A stretch of 47,346 bases of DNA from Streptomyces sp. 549 (GCF_030124175.1 NZ_JASKMT010000035.1:1-47346); one strand, 5' to 3'. Shown: positions 23,563 through 32,588, counted from the first letter of the stretch. Notes: generated by a model not told the origin, from the sequence alone. Numbers and translations: made by a program.

Positions 23563-24330
23563 ATGACGACGGCGCCCACCGCTCCCGGGCGGCCCGAACG
23601 CCCCCTGCCGGTGCCCGTCGCCGCCACCCGCCGGGAGGAGGGCCGCGTGCTGCCGCAACTGCTGTGGCGGCTCGCGCCGGGCAGCCGGGTGTGCAGCACG
23701 GCCGTGTTCGGCGGCGGCATCGGGGAGCGGCGCTGGGTGCTCAACGCGCAGGTGCCCGCCGGCTACCGCCGGACCGACCCGGCCGCCCACCTCGCGCAGA
23801 TCGCCGGCGCGGCCGGGCTGCGCGGCCCGGGCGCCGGGCTGATGACCGCCGCCGACGTCAGCCGCGCCACCGAGGCGCACGACGACGGCGTGCACGCCGT
23901 GGTGACCACGGGCCTGGGCGTGCGCACCTGGGCCGCCTCACCGGCGCCCGGCGCTCCCGGCGCACCTCCGGCCGGGACGGTGAACATCGTCGTGTCCCTG
24001 CCGGCGCCGCTGGCGGACGCCGCCCTGGTCAACGCCGTGGCCACCGCCACCGAGGCGAAGGTGCAGGCGCTGCTGGACGCCGGACTGGACTGCTCGGGCA
24101 CGCCGTCCGACGCCGTCGCCGTCATCGTGCCGGCGCTCGCCCCCGGGCGCACCGCCGAGCCCTTCGCCGGCCCCCGGTCCCGCTGGGGCGCCCCGCTGGC
24201 CAGGGCCGTGCACGCCGCGGTGCTGGCGGGCGCCGCGGCGGACCGGGCCGACGGGAAGTCCGCACCCGGTCGGAACGTCCCGCCCGCCCGTGCCGCGCAG
24301 GCGCATCCGGGCAGGCCCTCCGAGCGGTAG
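23563..24330 (+). CDS. cbiZ: Adenosylcobinamide amidohydrolase CbiZ
   Basis: 255 residues. Family features are VLNAQVP, GLMTAADVSR, GTVNIVVSLP, and the signature LVNAVATATEAKVQALLDAG followed by CSGTPSDAVAVIVP. CbiZ hydrolyses adenosylcobinamide (or pseudocobalamin forms) to cobyric acid, allowing remodelling of imported corrinoids. It stands alone here, but the same window has a B12-sensing riboswitch on nrdAB, so corrinoid supply matters to this cell. The C-terminal about 30 residues are low-complexity. Confidence 0.87.
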   Translation: MTTAPTAPGRPERPLPVPVAATRREEGRVLPQLLWRLAPGSRVCSTAVFGGGIGERRWVLNAQVPAGYRRTDPAAHLAQIAGAAGLRGPGAGLMTAADVSRATEAHDDGVHAVVTTGLGVRTWAASPAPGAPGAPPAGTVNIVVSLPAPLADAALVNAVATATEAKVQALLDAGLDCSGTPSDAVAVIVPALAPGRTAEPFAGPRSRWGAPLARAVHAAVLAGAAADRADGKSAPGRNVPPARAAQAHPGRPSER

Positions 24331-24396
24331 TGGGGATACCGCTGACCGCCCGTCGGAGCCGGTCCGGCGTGCCCGTGTGCCGCGGGCGGTCGCCGG

Positions 24397-26139
24397 TCAG
24401 CCGGACCTGGTGGTGGTGAAGGTGGTGCAGCCCGGCCCGATGGCCCGCCCCTGGAGTCGCCGCGGGGCGGCCGGGTCGTACCGGGCGGCCAGGTCGCCCA
24501 TCTCGTATCCGGCGGGCTGCTGGATCCAGCGGTCGCCGAAGAGCCGCAGCACACCGTCCTCCCAGGTACCGACCATGACGAACGAGCCGCTGGCCACGCC
24601 CGGGTTGGAGGGCACGGGGAAGAAGGAGAAGACGGCGTGCACCTGGCCGTCGGTACCAGGCCCCACGGTCAGCTGGAGACCGGTTGTCCCCTGCAGGCAC
24701 TCGTAGGTCCCCTGCCAGGTACCGGCCACCGCCAGTACGGACGTGCCGGAGGACGGCCGGGGTTCGGCGCTGTCGCCTCCCGTGCCTCCGGGGTCGGGGC
24801 CGTCCGTCGCCGGACGGCCGTCGAGTTCGCCGCCGCCGGGCGTCGACCCCTCCGTGCCGGAGCCGTGCGTCCCGCCCGATCCGCTGCCCGCGCCGCTGAG
24901 CGCGTACCCGCTCCACACGACCAGCCCGGCCACCAGCACCGCGGCGATCACCGACCACACCGTCACCACCGCCGTGCCCGTCCTCCGGCCGGGGTGACCG
25001 GCACCGGACGGAGGGCCGGGGTGACCGGGATGCCCGGCCGGCCCCGGCTGCCACGTCGGCCCACCCCTCCCCCACTGCCCCTGCGGCTGCGGCTGCGGCT
25101 GCGGCCAGGGGGGCGCCGGAGTCCCGGGCGGAGTGCCCTGACCCGGCGCGGGGTCCGGCACGGGGCCCGATGACGGGTCAGGGCGCGGCGCAGGCCCCGG
25201 ACCCGGCGCGGGGTCCGCTGCGGGCCCGTGCGTCGCGGTGGTCTCGTCCGTGCGTGCGCGGACCGTGGCGGCCACGGTCGGCGGCAGCCAGCGCGCGCCT
25301 GAGAAGGCCACCGTGCCGCCCTCGCTGCCGGCGGCCCCCGCCACCGACGCCAGCAGCTCCTCGACCTGCGGGCGCCGCGCGGGGTCCTTGTCGAGGCAGC
25401 GCGCCACCAGTTGGGCGAGTCTGCCGGAGAGCGCGTCCAGCTCCGGCTGCTCGTGCACGACGCGGAACATGAGGGCCTGCGCCGATCCGCTGCCGAACGG
25501 CCCGGTGCCGGAGGCGGTGAAGGCCAGGACCGCGCCCAGCGAGAACACGTCGCTGGCCGGTCCCACCGGGCGGCCGGTCAACTGCTCGGGCGACATGAAC
25601 CCGGGTGTGCCGACCACCATGCCGGTCCGGGTGAGCGCGCTGGCCTCGCCGGCCACCGAGATGCCGAAGTCGATGACCCGCGGCCCGTCGGAGGCCAGCA
25701 GCACGTTGGACGGCTTGAGGTCCCGGTGCACGAGGTCGGCTGCGTGCACGGCCTCCAGCGCCTCGGCCAGGCCCGCGGCCAGCGCGAGCACCGACGGCTG
25801 CGGCCACGGGCCGTGCGCGGCGACCGCCTCGTCCAGCGAGACGCCCGGCACGTAGACGGTCGCCAGCCAGGGCGGGGCCGCCTCCGGGTCGGCGTCCACC
25901 ACCCCCGCGGTGAAGGCGCCGTTGACGCGGCGGGCCGCGACGACCTCGCGGCGGAAGCGCTGCCGGAACTCGCGGTCCTCCGCCAGTTCCGGCCGGACGA
26001 CCTTCACCGCGACCGCCCGGCCGCCGCGGGACAGGCCCAGGTACACCCGGCCCATGCCGCCGGCGCCCAGCCGTCCGACGATCCGGAAGCCGCCGATCTG
26101 CCGCGGGTCCGCGGGTTCGAGTCGCTGCACGGATTCCAC
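24397..26139 (-). CDS. Receptor-type Ser/Thr protein kinase with C-terminal extracellular domain
   Basis: 580 residues from GTG 26139, preceded by GGGGGA. Kinase domain at about 17-270: GRLGAGGMGRVY (P-loop), Lys 46, HRDLKPSN (138-145), DFG (157-159), SPE (183-185). A Pro/Gln-rich linker (300-385; many Pro-Gln and Gly-His-Pro repeats) leads to one membrane helix at about 390-412. A Gly/Ser-rich stalk then leads to an outer domain with GTWQGTYECLQG and two Cys. It is a PknB-class transmembrane kinase; the outer domain is not PASTA and its ligand is unknown. The open frame continuing to 27795 is a non-coding shadow of aroA. Confidence 0.9.
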   Translation of the reverse strand: MESVQRLEPADPRQIGGFRIVGRLGAGGMGRVYLGLSRGGRAVAVKVVRPELAEDREFRQRFRREVVAARRVNGAFTAGVVDADPEAAPPWLATVYVPGVSLDEAVAAHGPWPQPSVLALAAGLAEALEAVHAADLVHRDLKPSNVLLASDGPRVIDFGISVAGEASALTRTGMVVGTPGFMSPEQLTGRPVGPASDVFSLGAVLAFTASGTGPFGSGSAQALMFRVVHEQPELDALSGRLAQLVARCLDKDPARRPQVEELLASVAGAAGSEGGTVAFSGARWLPPTVAATVRARTDETTATHGPAADPAPGPGPAPRPDPSSGPVPDPAPGQGTPPGTPAPPWPQPQPQPQGQWGRGGPTWQPGPAGHPGHPGPPSGAGHPGRRTGTAVVTVWSVIAAVLVAGLVVWSGYALSGAGSGSGGTHGSGTEGSTPGGGELDGRPATDGPDPGGTGGDSAEPRPSSGTSVLAVAGTWQGTYECLQGTTGLQLTVGPGTDGQVHAVFSFFPVPSNPGVASGSFVMVGTWEDGVLRLFGDRWIQQPAGYEMGDLAARYDPAAPRRLQGRAIGPGCTTFTTTRSG

Positions 26140-26505
26140 TGGTCCCCCAGCCCTCGCGCCGGACGTTCCACCCCCGTAGTGACCCGGCGTCCCCGCCCGG
26201 CGCGGTTCCGGCCGGAGCCGGTTGGTGGTGCGGGACGTCGAGACCCACATGGTGCCGCACCCGACCCGTGGCGATCCGGCGATCCGGCGATCCGGCGCTG
26301 CCACGGTTTCCGCCACCCCCCGGCGGGGAGTGCGCCGGGCGCGGGGCGCCCGCCACCCGTTCGGCTGCCCGGCGCCCCGCCGCCGGCCGTCCGCCGGCGG
26401 GAGCGGCGCACCACCGCGGCGGGTGGTGGCGAAGCGGCGCCCGGGCCCGGTTCCACCCCGACCGGGGACGTGGGGAGGCGCTGAACAGCCACTAAAGTGA
26501 GGGCC
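26140..26505. other. Divergent promoter region, kinase / aroA, with 8-bp tandem repeat
   Basis: 366 bases without a gene. GCGATCCG occurs three times in tandem (26271-26294). No consensus promoter stands out by eye. GAGGG just before 26506 serves as the aroA ribosome binding site. Confidence 0.6.
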
Positions 26506-27819
26506 ATGACCGACCACACCGCTCTCTGGCCGGCGCCGACCGCTTCCGGCCCCGTCGACGCGACCGTCACCGTGCCCGGATCGAAGTCGGTCACCAACCG
26601 CGGACTCGTGCTCGCCGCCCTGGCCGCCGAACCCGGCTGGCTGCGCCGGCCGCTGCGTTCGAGGGACACCGTGCTGATGGCCGAGGCGCTGCGCACGCTC
26701 GGCGTCGGCATCGAGGAGGGCGTGGGCCCGGACGGCACCGGCGAGGCGTGGCGCATCATCCCGGCCGGGCTGCACGGCCCGGCGACGGTCGACGTCGGCA
26801 ACGCGGGCACGGTCATGCGCTTCCTGCCGCCGGTCGCCGCGCTGGCCGACGGCCCGGTGCGGTTCGACGGCGACCCGCGCTCCTACGAACGGCCGCTGCA
26901 CGGCGTCATCCACGCGCTGCGGGCGCTCGGCGCCATGATCGACGACGACGGGCGCGGCGCGCTGCCGATGACGGTGTTCGGCGGCGGCTCGCTGACCGGT
27001 GGCGCGGTGGAGATCGACGCGTCCTCCTCCAGCCAGTTCGTGAGCGCGCTGCTGCTGTCGGGCCATCGCTTCAACCAGGGCGTCGAGGTCCGGCACGTCG
27101 GCGGCACGCTGCCGTCGATGCCGCACATCCGCATGACGGTGGACATGCTGCGGGCGGCCGGCGCGCAGGTGGACACCCCGGAGGCGGGCGGCGAGGCCGA
27201 CGTGTGGCGGGTGACGCCGGGTGCGCTGCTGGGCCGCGACCTGGTGGTCGAGCCGGACCTGTCGAACGCGCAGCCGTTCCTGGCCGCCGCGCTCGTCACC
27301 GGCGGCCGGGTCACGATCCCCGACTGGCCGGCACACACCACCCAGCCGGGTGACGCACTGCGCGACCTGTTCACCGCGATGGGCGGAAGCTGCGAACTGA
27401 CCGAGCGGGGGCTGACGTTCACCGGCACCGGCAAGGTGCAGGGCATCGACGCCGACCTGGGCGAGGTGGGCGAGCTGACGCCGGGCATCGCGGCGGTCGC
27501 GGCCCTGGCCGACTCCGAGTCGGTGCTGCGCGGCGTGGCGCACCTGCGGCTGCACGAGACGGACCGGCTGGCCGCGCTGACCCGGGAGATCAACGGCCTG
27601 GGCGGCGACGTCACCGAGACCGAGGACGGCCTGCACATCCGCCCGCGCCCGCTGCACGGCGGCGTCTTCCACACCTACGACGACCACCGGCTGGCCACCG
27701 CGGGGGCGCTGCTGGGCCTGGTGGTGCCGGGAGTGCAGGTGGAGAACGTCGGCACGACCGCGAAGACGCTGCCCGACTTCGCCGGGATGTGGCACGACAT
27801 GCTCGGTGAAGGCGTCTGA
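26506..27819 (+). CDS. aroA: 3-phosphoshikimate 1-carboxyvinyltransferase (EPSP synthase)
   Basis: 437 residues. Substrate-binding motifs in order: PGSKSVTNR (N-terminus), GNAGTVMRFLPP, ERPLHGVIHALR, DASSSSQFVSALLL, PDLSNAQPFLAAAL, LRLHETDRLAAL and TYDDHRLATAGALLGL. It transfers enolpyruvate from PEP to shikimate-3-phosphate in aromatic amino acid synthesis. It is followed after 10 bases by rsgA, likely in one operon. The in-frame GTG at 26497 is an unlikely start. Confidence 0.96.
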   Translation: MTDHTALWPAPTASGPVDATVTVPGSKSVTNRGLVLAALAAEPGWLRRPLRSRDTVLMAEALRTLGVGIEEGVGPDGTGEAWRIIPAGLHGPATVDVGNAGTVMRFLPPVAALADGPVRFDGDPRSYERPLHGVIHALRALGAMIDDDGRGALPMTVFGGGSLTGGAVEIDASSSSQFVSALLLSGHRFNQGVEVRHVGGTLPSMPHIRMTVDMLRAAGAQVDTPEAGGEADVWRVTPGALLGRDLVVEPDLSNAQPFLAAALVTGGRVTIPDWPAHTTQPGDALRDLFTAMGGSCELTERGLTFTGTGKVQGIDADLGEVGELTPGIAAVAALADSESVLRGVAHLRLHETDRLAALTREINGLGGDVTETEDGLHIRPRPLHGGVFHTYDDHRLATAGALLGLVVPGVQVENVGTTAKTLPDFAGMWHDMLGEGV

Positions 27820-27829
27820 GGGACCCGCG

Positions 27830-28846
27830 ATGCGGCGCTACAGCAAGAACACCGACGAGGACGACATCAGGTTCCGCCCCAACCGCCGCGGCACCCGGCC
27901 GCGCACCCACCAGCGTCCCAAGCACGAGGACGCGGTGGAGGGCCTGGTGCTCACCGTGGACCGGGGCCGCATCACCTGCCTGGTGGAGGACCGCACGGTC
28001 ACCGCGATGAAGGCCCGCGAACTGGGCCGCAAGGGTGTGGTCGTCGGGGACCGGGTGGCGGTGGTCGGCGACCGCACCGGCGAGAAGGACACGCTCGCTC
28101 GGATCGTGCGGGTCGAGGAGCGCTCGTCGGTGCTGCGCCGGACGGCCGACGACGACGACCCGTTCGAGCGCATCGTCGTCGCCAACGCCGACCAGCTGGC
28201 CATCGTCACCGCGCTGGCCGATCCCGAACCGCGGCCCCGGCTGATCGACCGGTGCCTGGTCGCCGCCTTCGACGCCGGGCTCACCCCGCTGCTGGTGCTC
28301 ACCAAGTCCGACCTGGCCTCCCCCGACACCCTGCTGGCCAGCTACGCGCCGCTGGGTGTGCCCGCGGTCGCCGTGCACCACAAGGGCTCGACCGAGGAGG
28401 TCGCGGCGTTGCTGGCGGGACGTGTCACCGCCTTCGTCGGGCACTCGGGGGTGGGCAAGACCACACTGGTCAACGCGCTCGTCCCGGACCGGATCAGGGC
28501 GACGGGTGTGGTCAACGCCGTCACCGGGCGCGGCCGGCACACCACCACCTCGGCGCTCGCACTGCCGCTGCCGACCGGTGATCCGGACGCTCCGCCCGGC
28601 CGCGGGGGCTGGGTGATCGACACTCCGGGTGTGCGGTCCTTCGGCCTGCACCACGTGGACCCGTCGCGGGTCATCAACGCCTTTCCCGACCTGGAGCCGG
28701 GCACCGCCGAGTGCCCGCGCTCGTGCAGCCACGACGAGGCGGAGTGCGCACTGGACGCCTGGGTGGCCGCCGGGCACGCCGACCCGGCCCGGCTGTACTC
28801 GCTACGCCGACTGCTCGCCACCCGCGAGCGCCGCGAGGGCGACTGA
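27830..28846 (+). CDS. rsgA: Ribosome small-subunit GTPase RsgA (YjeQ)
   Basis: 338 residues. OB-fold N-terminus (VLTVDRGRITCLVEDRTV), then circularly permuted GTPase motifs: G4 LTKSDL comes before G1 GHSGVGKTTLVN and G3 DTPGVRSFG. A C-terminal zinc motif with Cys-x3-Cys-x-His (CPRSCSHDEAEC) is present. It helps late maturation of the 30S subunit. ATG 27830 follows the aroA stop by 10 bases with GAGGGA as ribosome binding site. Confidence 0.94.
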   Translation: MRRYSKNTDEDDIRFRPNRRGTRPRTHQRPKHEDAVEGLVLTVDRGRITCLVEDRTVTAMKARELGRKGVVVGDRVAVVGDRTGEKDTLARIVRVEERSSVLRRTADDDDPFERIVVANADQLAIVTALADPEPRPRLIDRCLVAAFDAGLTPLLVLTKSDLASPDTLLASYAPLGVPAVAVHHKGSTEEVAALLAGRVTAFVGHSGVGKTTLVNALVPDRIRATGVVNAVTGRGRHTTTSALALPLPTGDPDAPPGRGGWVIDTPGVRSFGLHHVDPSRVINAFPDLEPGTAECPRSCSHDEAECALDAWVAAGHADPARLYSLRRLLATRERREGD

Positions 28847-28921
28847 GCCCCGGCCGCCCCGGGTCGGCGGCGCCCCTGCCCGGCGGTGCCCCCGGTGTCC
28901 GCCGGGTCCGGCCGGCGGCCG

Positions 28922-29482
28922 TCAGTACGGGCTGGTGGTGCGCCGCCGCAGCAGCGCGGTCACGGTGTCCGCGACGCGGGCCGGCACCTCCGGCTCGGCC
29001 GGCGGCGCCACCACGTACGACAGGGCGAGCCGCAGCCCCGTCTCGACGGCGCGCGGCGGAACCTGCTCCGGGCCGCCGAGGACGGCGACCAGCCGCTCGC
29101 ACAGGCGGCGCAGCAGCAGCTCCGGGGAGTCACCGGGCAGCGGCAGCCGGGCGTCCCAGCTCCCGGTGAGCGCGGCCCGCACCAGGGGTTCCTCCTTGGC
29201 CCGGTAGACCAGCCAGCCGGCGGCAGACGCGCAGCACACCGCCGGGTCGCCGCCCGCCCGGCGGGCGGTGGCGGCCGCGGTGGCCGCCCCGCGTACGAAG
29301 GCCTCCGTCCGGCGTTCGACGAGCGCCGCGCCGAGGCCCTCCTTGGAACTGAACTCGTTGTAGAGCGTCTGGCGGGAGACACCGGCGACAGCGGCCACGT
29401 CCACCATGCGCACGGTGGCCCAGGGCCGGTGGGTGAGGGCTGCCTGGGCGGCGGACAGCAGGCTTTCACGCGCGGCGGGCAT
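28922..29482 (-). CDS. TetR-family transcriptional regulator
   Basis: 186 residues from ATG 29482 with GGGAGGGG upstream. The N-terminal helix-turn-helix reads RMVDVAAVAGVSRQTLYNEF, followed by the TetR signature SSKEGLGAALVERR. The C-terminal ligand domain is variable. It is divergent from hisN by 146 bases, so it may act on its own promoter or, less likely, hisN. Ligand unknown. Confidence 0.88.
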   Translation of the reverse strand: MPAARESLLSAAQAALTHRPWATVRMVDVAAVAGVSRQTLYNEFSSKEGLGAALVERRTEAFVRGAATAAATARRAGGDPAVCCASAAGWLVYRAKEEPLVRAALTGSWDARLPLPGDSPELLLRRLCERLVAVLGGPEQVPPRAVETGLRLALSYVVAPPAEPEVPARVADTVTALLRRRTTSPY

Positions 29483-29616
29483 GGCTCCCCTCCCGGTCCG
29501 ACGATGGACCTGCCGCACAGAATTGACGCGGTGTCGGCCGGTGTCAAGGGAGCGGACGGGCCGGTGTGCGCCCCGCCCGGGAAGGTGCTCGTGCGGCCGT
29601 CGGGCATCGCACTGGT

Positions 29617-29622
29617 TACTGT
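29617..29622 (+). promoter_or_regulatory. Possible -10 for a leaderless hisN transcript
   Basis: TACTGT lies 6 bases before the hisN ATG and there is no purine-rich site between. If used, transcription would begin at or next to the A of ATG. No convincing -35 was seen. Confidence 0.4.
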
Positions 29623-29628
29623 TCACCC

Positions 29629-30423
29629 ATGCCGGAGTACCACGATGACTTGCGTTTCGCCCACGTACTGGCCGACGCCGCCGACGCCACCACCATGGAG
29701 AGGTTCAAGGCGCTCGACCTGAAGGTGGAGACAAAACCCGACATGACGCCGGTCACCGAGGCGGACAAGGCGACCGAGGAGCTGATCCGGAGCGCGCTGA
29801 AGCGGGCCCGTCCCCGGGACGCGCTGCTCGGCGAGGAGTTCGGCACCGAGGGCAGCGGCCCGCGCCGCTGGGTGATCGACCCGATCGACGGCACCAAGAA
29901 CTACGTGCGCGGTGTGCCGGTGTGGGCGACGCTGATCGCGCTGATGGAGATGGGCGAGGGCGGCGACCACCCGGTGGTCGGCATGGTCTCGGCGCCCGCG
30001 CTGAACCGCCGCTGGTGGGCGGCGAAGGGCAGCGGCGCCTACACCGGCCGGAGCCTGTCCCAGGCGACCCGGATGCACGTGTCCCAGGTGTCGCGGGTGC
30101 GTGACGCCTCGTTCGCGTACTCCTCGCTCAGCGGCTGGGAGGAGCGGGGCCTGCTGGGCGGGTTCCTCGACCTGGGCCGGGACTGCTGGCGGACGCGGGC
30201 CTACGGCGACTTCTGGCCCTACATGATGGTCGCCGAGGGCGCGGTCGACATGTGCGCCGAACCGGAGCTGTCGCTGTGGGACATGGCTGCCAACGCGGTG
30301 ATCGTTCAGGAGGCCGGCGGCACGTTCACCGGTCTGGACGGGCGCGACGGCCCGCACAGCGGCAACGCGGCGGCCTCCAACGGCCTGCTGCACGAGGACC
30401 TGCTGGGCTATCTGAGGGGCTGA
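29629..30423 (+). CDS. hisN: Histidinol-phosphatase, inositol-monophosphatase family
   Basis: 264 residues. Metal-binding motifs LGEEFG, DPIDGTKNYVRG and LSLWDMAANAVIVQEAGG define the IMPase superfamily. The length and VRGVPVWATLIAL context match actinobacterial HisN, which catalyses the penultimate step of histidine synthesis. No Shine-Dalgarno sequence precedes the ATG. A TACTGT hexamer ends 6 bases before it, suggesting a leaderless mRNA. Confidence 0.9.
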   Translation: MPEYHDDLRFAHVLADAADATTMERFKALDLKVETKPDMTPVTEADKATEELIRSALKRARPRDALLGEEFGTEGSGPRRWVIDPIDGTKNYVRGVPVWATLIALMEMGEGGDHPVVGMVSAPALNRRWWAAKGSGAYTGRSLSQATRMHVSQVSRVRDASFAYSSLSGWEERGLLGGFLDLGRDCWRTRAYGDFWPYMMVAEGAVDMCAEPELSLWDMAANAVIVQEAGGTFTGLDGRDGPHSGNAAASNGLLHEDLLGYLRG

Positions 30424-30595
30424 CGGGCCTCCCCCCGGGCGGCTCCCCACGGCGCCGAGGCGCGCGAACCGGCCGAGTGCCGCGTCGCGCGCCTCTTGTT
30501 GTGTTCCACCTCACGTGTGACCATGAAGGCTCACTCGCTTGTGCCCTTGTGAACTCACTCTCGAGCGGGTTCCTCCAAGGAGGTGGCAAACGACC

Positions 30596-31003
30596 ATGCC
30601 CACCCACGTACGCGACGCCATGAGCACCGTGGTGCTCAGCATCGGCCCGACCCACACCCTGCGCCAGGCGGCCGGCCTCATGGCGGCCCGCCGGGTCGGG
30701 GCCGCGGTGGTCCTCGACCTGGACGACAGCGGCGTCGGCATCCTCACCGAACGCGACATCATCCACTCACTCGGCGCGGGGCAGGATCCCGACCAGGAAC
30801 GGGCCGGCACCCACACCACCACGGAGGTGGTGTTCGCCGCGCCCGACTGGACGCTCGCCGAGGCGGCCGGGGCGATGACCCGCGGCGGCTTCCGGCACCT
30901 GATCGTCCTGGACGACCGGGAGCCGGTGGGCATCGTCTCGGTCCGCGACATCGTCCGCTGCTGGTCGACCGCGCCCGAACCCACCGGCGCCGCGCTCGCC
31001 TGA
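30596..31003 (+). CDS. Two-CBS-domain protein
   Basis: 135 residues, almost entirely two CBS domains: VRDAMSTVVLSIGPTHTLRQAAGLMAARRVGAAVVL..GILTERDIIHSL and VFAAPDWTLAEAAGAMTRGGFRHLIVL..GIVSVRDIVRCW. ATG 30596 is preceded by a near-perfect AAGGAGG. Stand-alone CBS pairs bind adenine nucleotides and modulate partner proteins. No partner is evident here. An upstream GTG would add 19 residues without a site. Confidence 0.9.
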   Translation: MPTHVRDAMSTVVLSIGPTHTLRQAAGLMAARRVGAAVVLDLDDSGVGILTERDIIHSLGAGQDPDQERAGTHTTTEVVFAAPDWTLAEAAGAMTRGGFRHLIVLDDREPVGIVSVRDIVRCWSTAPEPTGAALA

Positions 31004-31022
31004 CCGGGGGCACCCGCGGGAA

Positions 31023-31054
31023 ACCGGTCGCGCGGCGCGGGCCGCGCGACCGGT
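31023..31054 (+). terminator. Hairpin after the CBS gene
   Basis: A perfect 14-bp stem (31023-31036 with 31041-31054) and 4-base loop, 20 bases past the CBS-gene stop. Confidence 0.75.
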
Positions 31055-31063
31055 GACGGCATG

Positions 31064-31102
31064 CCGGAGGGGCCGGAGCTCAGCAGCGTCCGACCCCTCC
31101 GG
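31064..31102 (-). terminator. Hairpin after katA
   Basis: A 14-bp stem with one mismatch (31064-31077 with 31089-31102), 20 bases beyond the katA stop on the minus strand. Confidence 0.65.
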
Positions 31103-31121
31103 GGTGTTACGGCAAGCGTCG

Positions 31122-32588
31122 TCAGCCGCGGAGGGCCTTGACCGCGACCTCCAGCCGCTTGCCGTAGTCGGCGTCCGCCTTGCGGAAGTTGTCGATCGCC
31201 CGCTCGGCGATGTCGTCGCGGGAGACCTTGGCGATGAAGCCCGCCAGGTTGTTGACCAGGCGCTCCTTCTCGTCCTCCGACATCAGCCGGTAGAGGTTCC
31301 CGGCCTGCACGAAGTCGTCGTCCTCGGAGTGCGCGGGCGCCTCCCAGTCACCGGTGGCACCGGAGACGGGGGTGGGCTCCCACAGCGGGCGGCCGGTCTC
31401 GACCGGGCCGCCGAAGCTGTTCGGCTCGTAGTTCTTCGCCCCGCCGTGGCGGCCGTCGTACATCAGGCCGTCCCGGCCGTGGCTGTTGGCGACCGTGGCG
31501 TGCGGACGGTTCACCGGCAGGTGGTCGGCGTTGATGCCGACCCGGTAGCGGTGGGCGTCGCCGTAGGCGAAGAGGCGGCCCTGGAGCATCTTGTCGGGCG
31601 AGGGGCCGATGCCCGGCACGAAGTGGTGCGGGGAGAAGACCGACTGCTCGACCTCGGCGAAGATGTTCTCCGGGTTGCGGTTGAGCTCCAGCTTGCCGAT
31701 CTCGATCGGCGGGTAGTCGCCGTGCGGCCAGACCTTGGTCAGGTCGAACGGGTTGAAGCGGTAGTTCGCCGCCTCGGCCGCGGGCATGATCTGCACCTGC
31801 ACGGTCCAGCTGGGGTACTCGCCGCGCTCGATGGCCTCACGCAGGTCGCGCTGGTGGCTGTCCGCGTCCTGACCGGCCAGGACGTCCGCCTCGTCCTGCG
31901 TCAGGTTCCTGATGCCCTGGTCGGTCTTGAAGTGGTACTTGACCCAGAAGGCCTCGCCGGCCTCGTTCGCCCACTGGAAGGTGTGCGAGCCGTAGCCGTT
32001 CATGTGGCGCAGCGTCGCGGGGATGCCGCGGTCACCGAACAGCCAGGTCACCTGGTGCGTCGACTCGGGCGACAGGCCCCAGAAGTCCCAGACGTTGTCC
32101 GCCTCCTGCGAGCCCGTGTAGGGGTCGCGCTTCTGGGTGTGGATGAAGTCGGGGAACTTGATGGCGTCCTTGATGAAGAACACCGGGGTGTTGTTACCGA
32201 CGAGGTCGTAGTTGCCCTCCTCGGTGTAGAACTTCAGCGCGAAGCCGCGCGGGTCGCGCACCGCGTCCGCCGAGCCGAGGTTGCCGGCCACCGTGGAGAA
32301 GCGCAGGAAGACCTCGGTCTGCTTGCCGACCTCGGAGAGGAACTTCGCCCGGGTGTAGCGCGAGACGTCCGCGGTGAGCGTGAAGGTGCCGTACGCGCCG
32401 GCGCCGCGGGCGTGCACCACCCGCTCCGGGATGCGCTCCCGGTTGAAGTGCGCGAGCTTCTCCATCAGGAGCTGGTCCTGGACCAGAACGGGACCGCCGA
32501 CACCGGCGGTCTGGCTGTTCTGGTTGTCCGCGACCGGTGCTCCGGACTCCGTGGTGAGCGGTCCGGTGATCTCGTTCTGAGCAGTCAC
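31122..32588 (-). CDS. katA: Monofunctional heme catalase
   Basis: 488 residues, the small-subunit (clade 3) size. Distal His 59 in ERVVHARGAGAYG, distal Asn in DLVGNNTPVFFIKD (131-133) and proximal Tyr in RLFAYGDAHRYRVG are all present. GTG start with AGGAGG five bases upstream. It decomposes hydrogen peroxide in the cytoplasm. It is divergent from catR, the peroxide-sensing Fur-family repressor, as described in S. coelicolor for the CatR-controlled catalase, so peroxide induction is expected. Confidence 0.95.
   Translation of the reverse strand: MTAQNEITGPLTTESGAPVADNQNSQTAGVGGPVLVQDQLLMEKLAHFNRERIPERVVHARGAGAYGTFTLTADVSRYTRAKFLSEVGKQTEVFLRFSTVAGNLGSADAVRDPRGFALKFYTEEGNYDLVGNNTPVFFIKDAIKFPDFIHTQKRDPYTGSQEADNVWDFWGLSPESTHQVTWLFGDRGIPATLRHMNGYGSHTFQWANEAGEAFWVKYHFKTDQGIRNLTQDEADVLAGQDADSHQRDLREAIERGEYPSWTVQVQIMPAAEAANYRFNPFDLTKVWPHGDYPPIEIGKLELNRNPENIFAEVEQSVFSPHHFVPGIGPSPDKMLQGRLFAYGDAHRYRVGINADHLPVNRPHATVANSHGRDGLMYDGRHGGAKNYEPNSFGGPVETGRPLWEPTPVSGATGDWEAPAHSEDDDFVQAGNLYRLMSEDEKERLVNNLAGFIAKVSRDDIAERAIDNFRKADADYGKRLEVAVKALRG

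Noticed and set aside
25240..25255. GTGGTCTCGTCC inside the kinase gene as a possible dre site
   Set aside because: Only a partial match within coding sequence and distant from any promoter.
24397..27795. A single 1132-residue leftward open frame extending the kinase across aroA
   Set aside because: The part beyond 26139 is antisense to the highly conserved aroA and has no domain signature; the kinase begins naturally at GTG 26139 with a ribosome binding site.
31390..31410. CCGGTCTCGACCGG inside katA as a possible DasR site
   Set aside because: It lacks the flanking TGG/CCA of the dre consensus, lies in a coding region and katA has its own divergent regulator.
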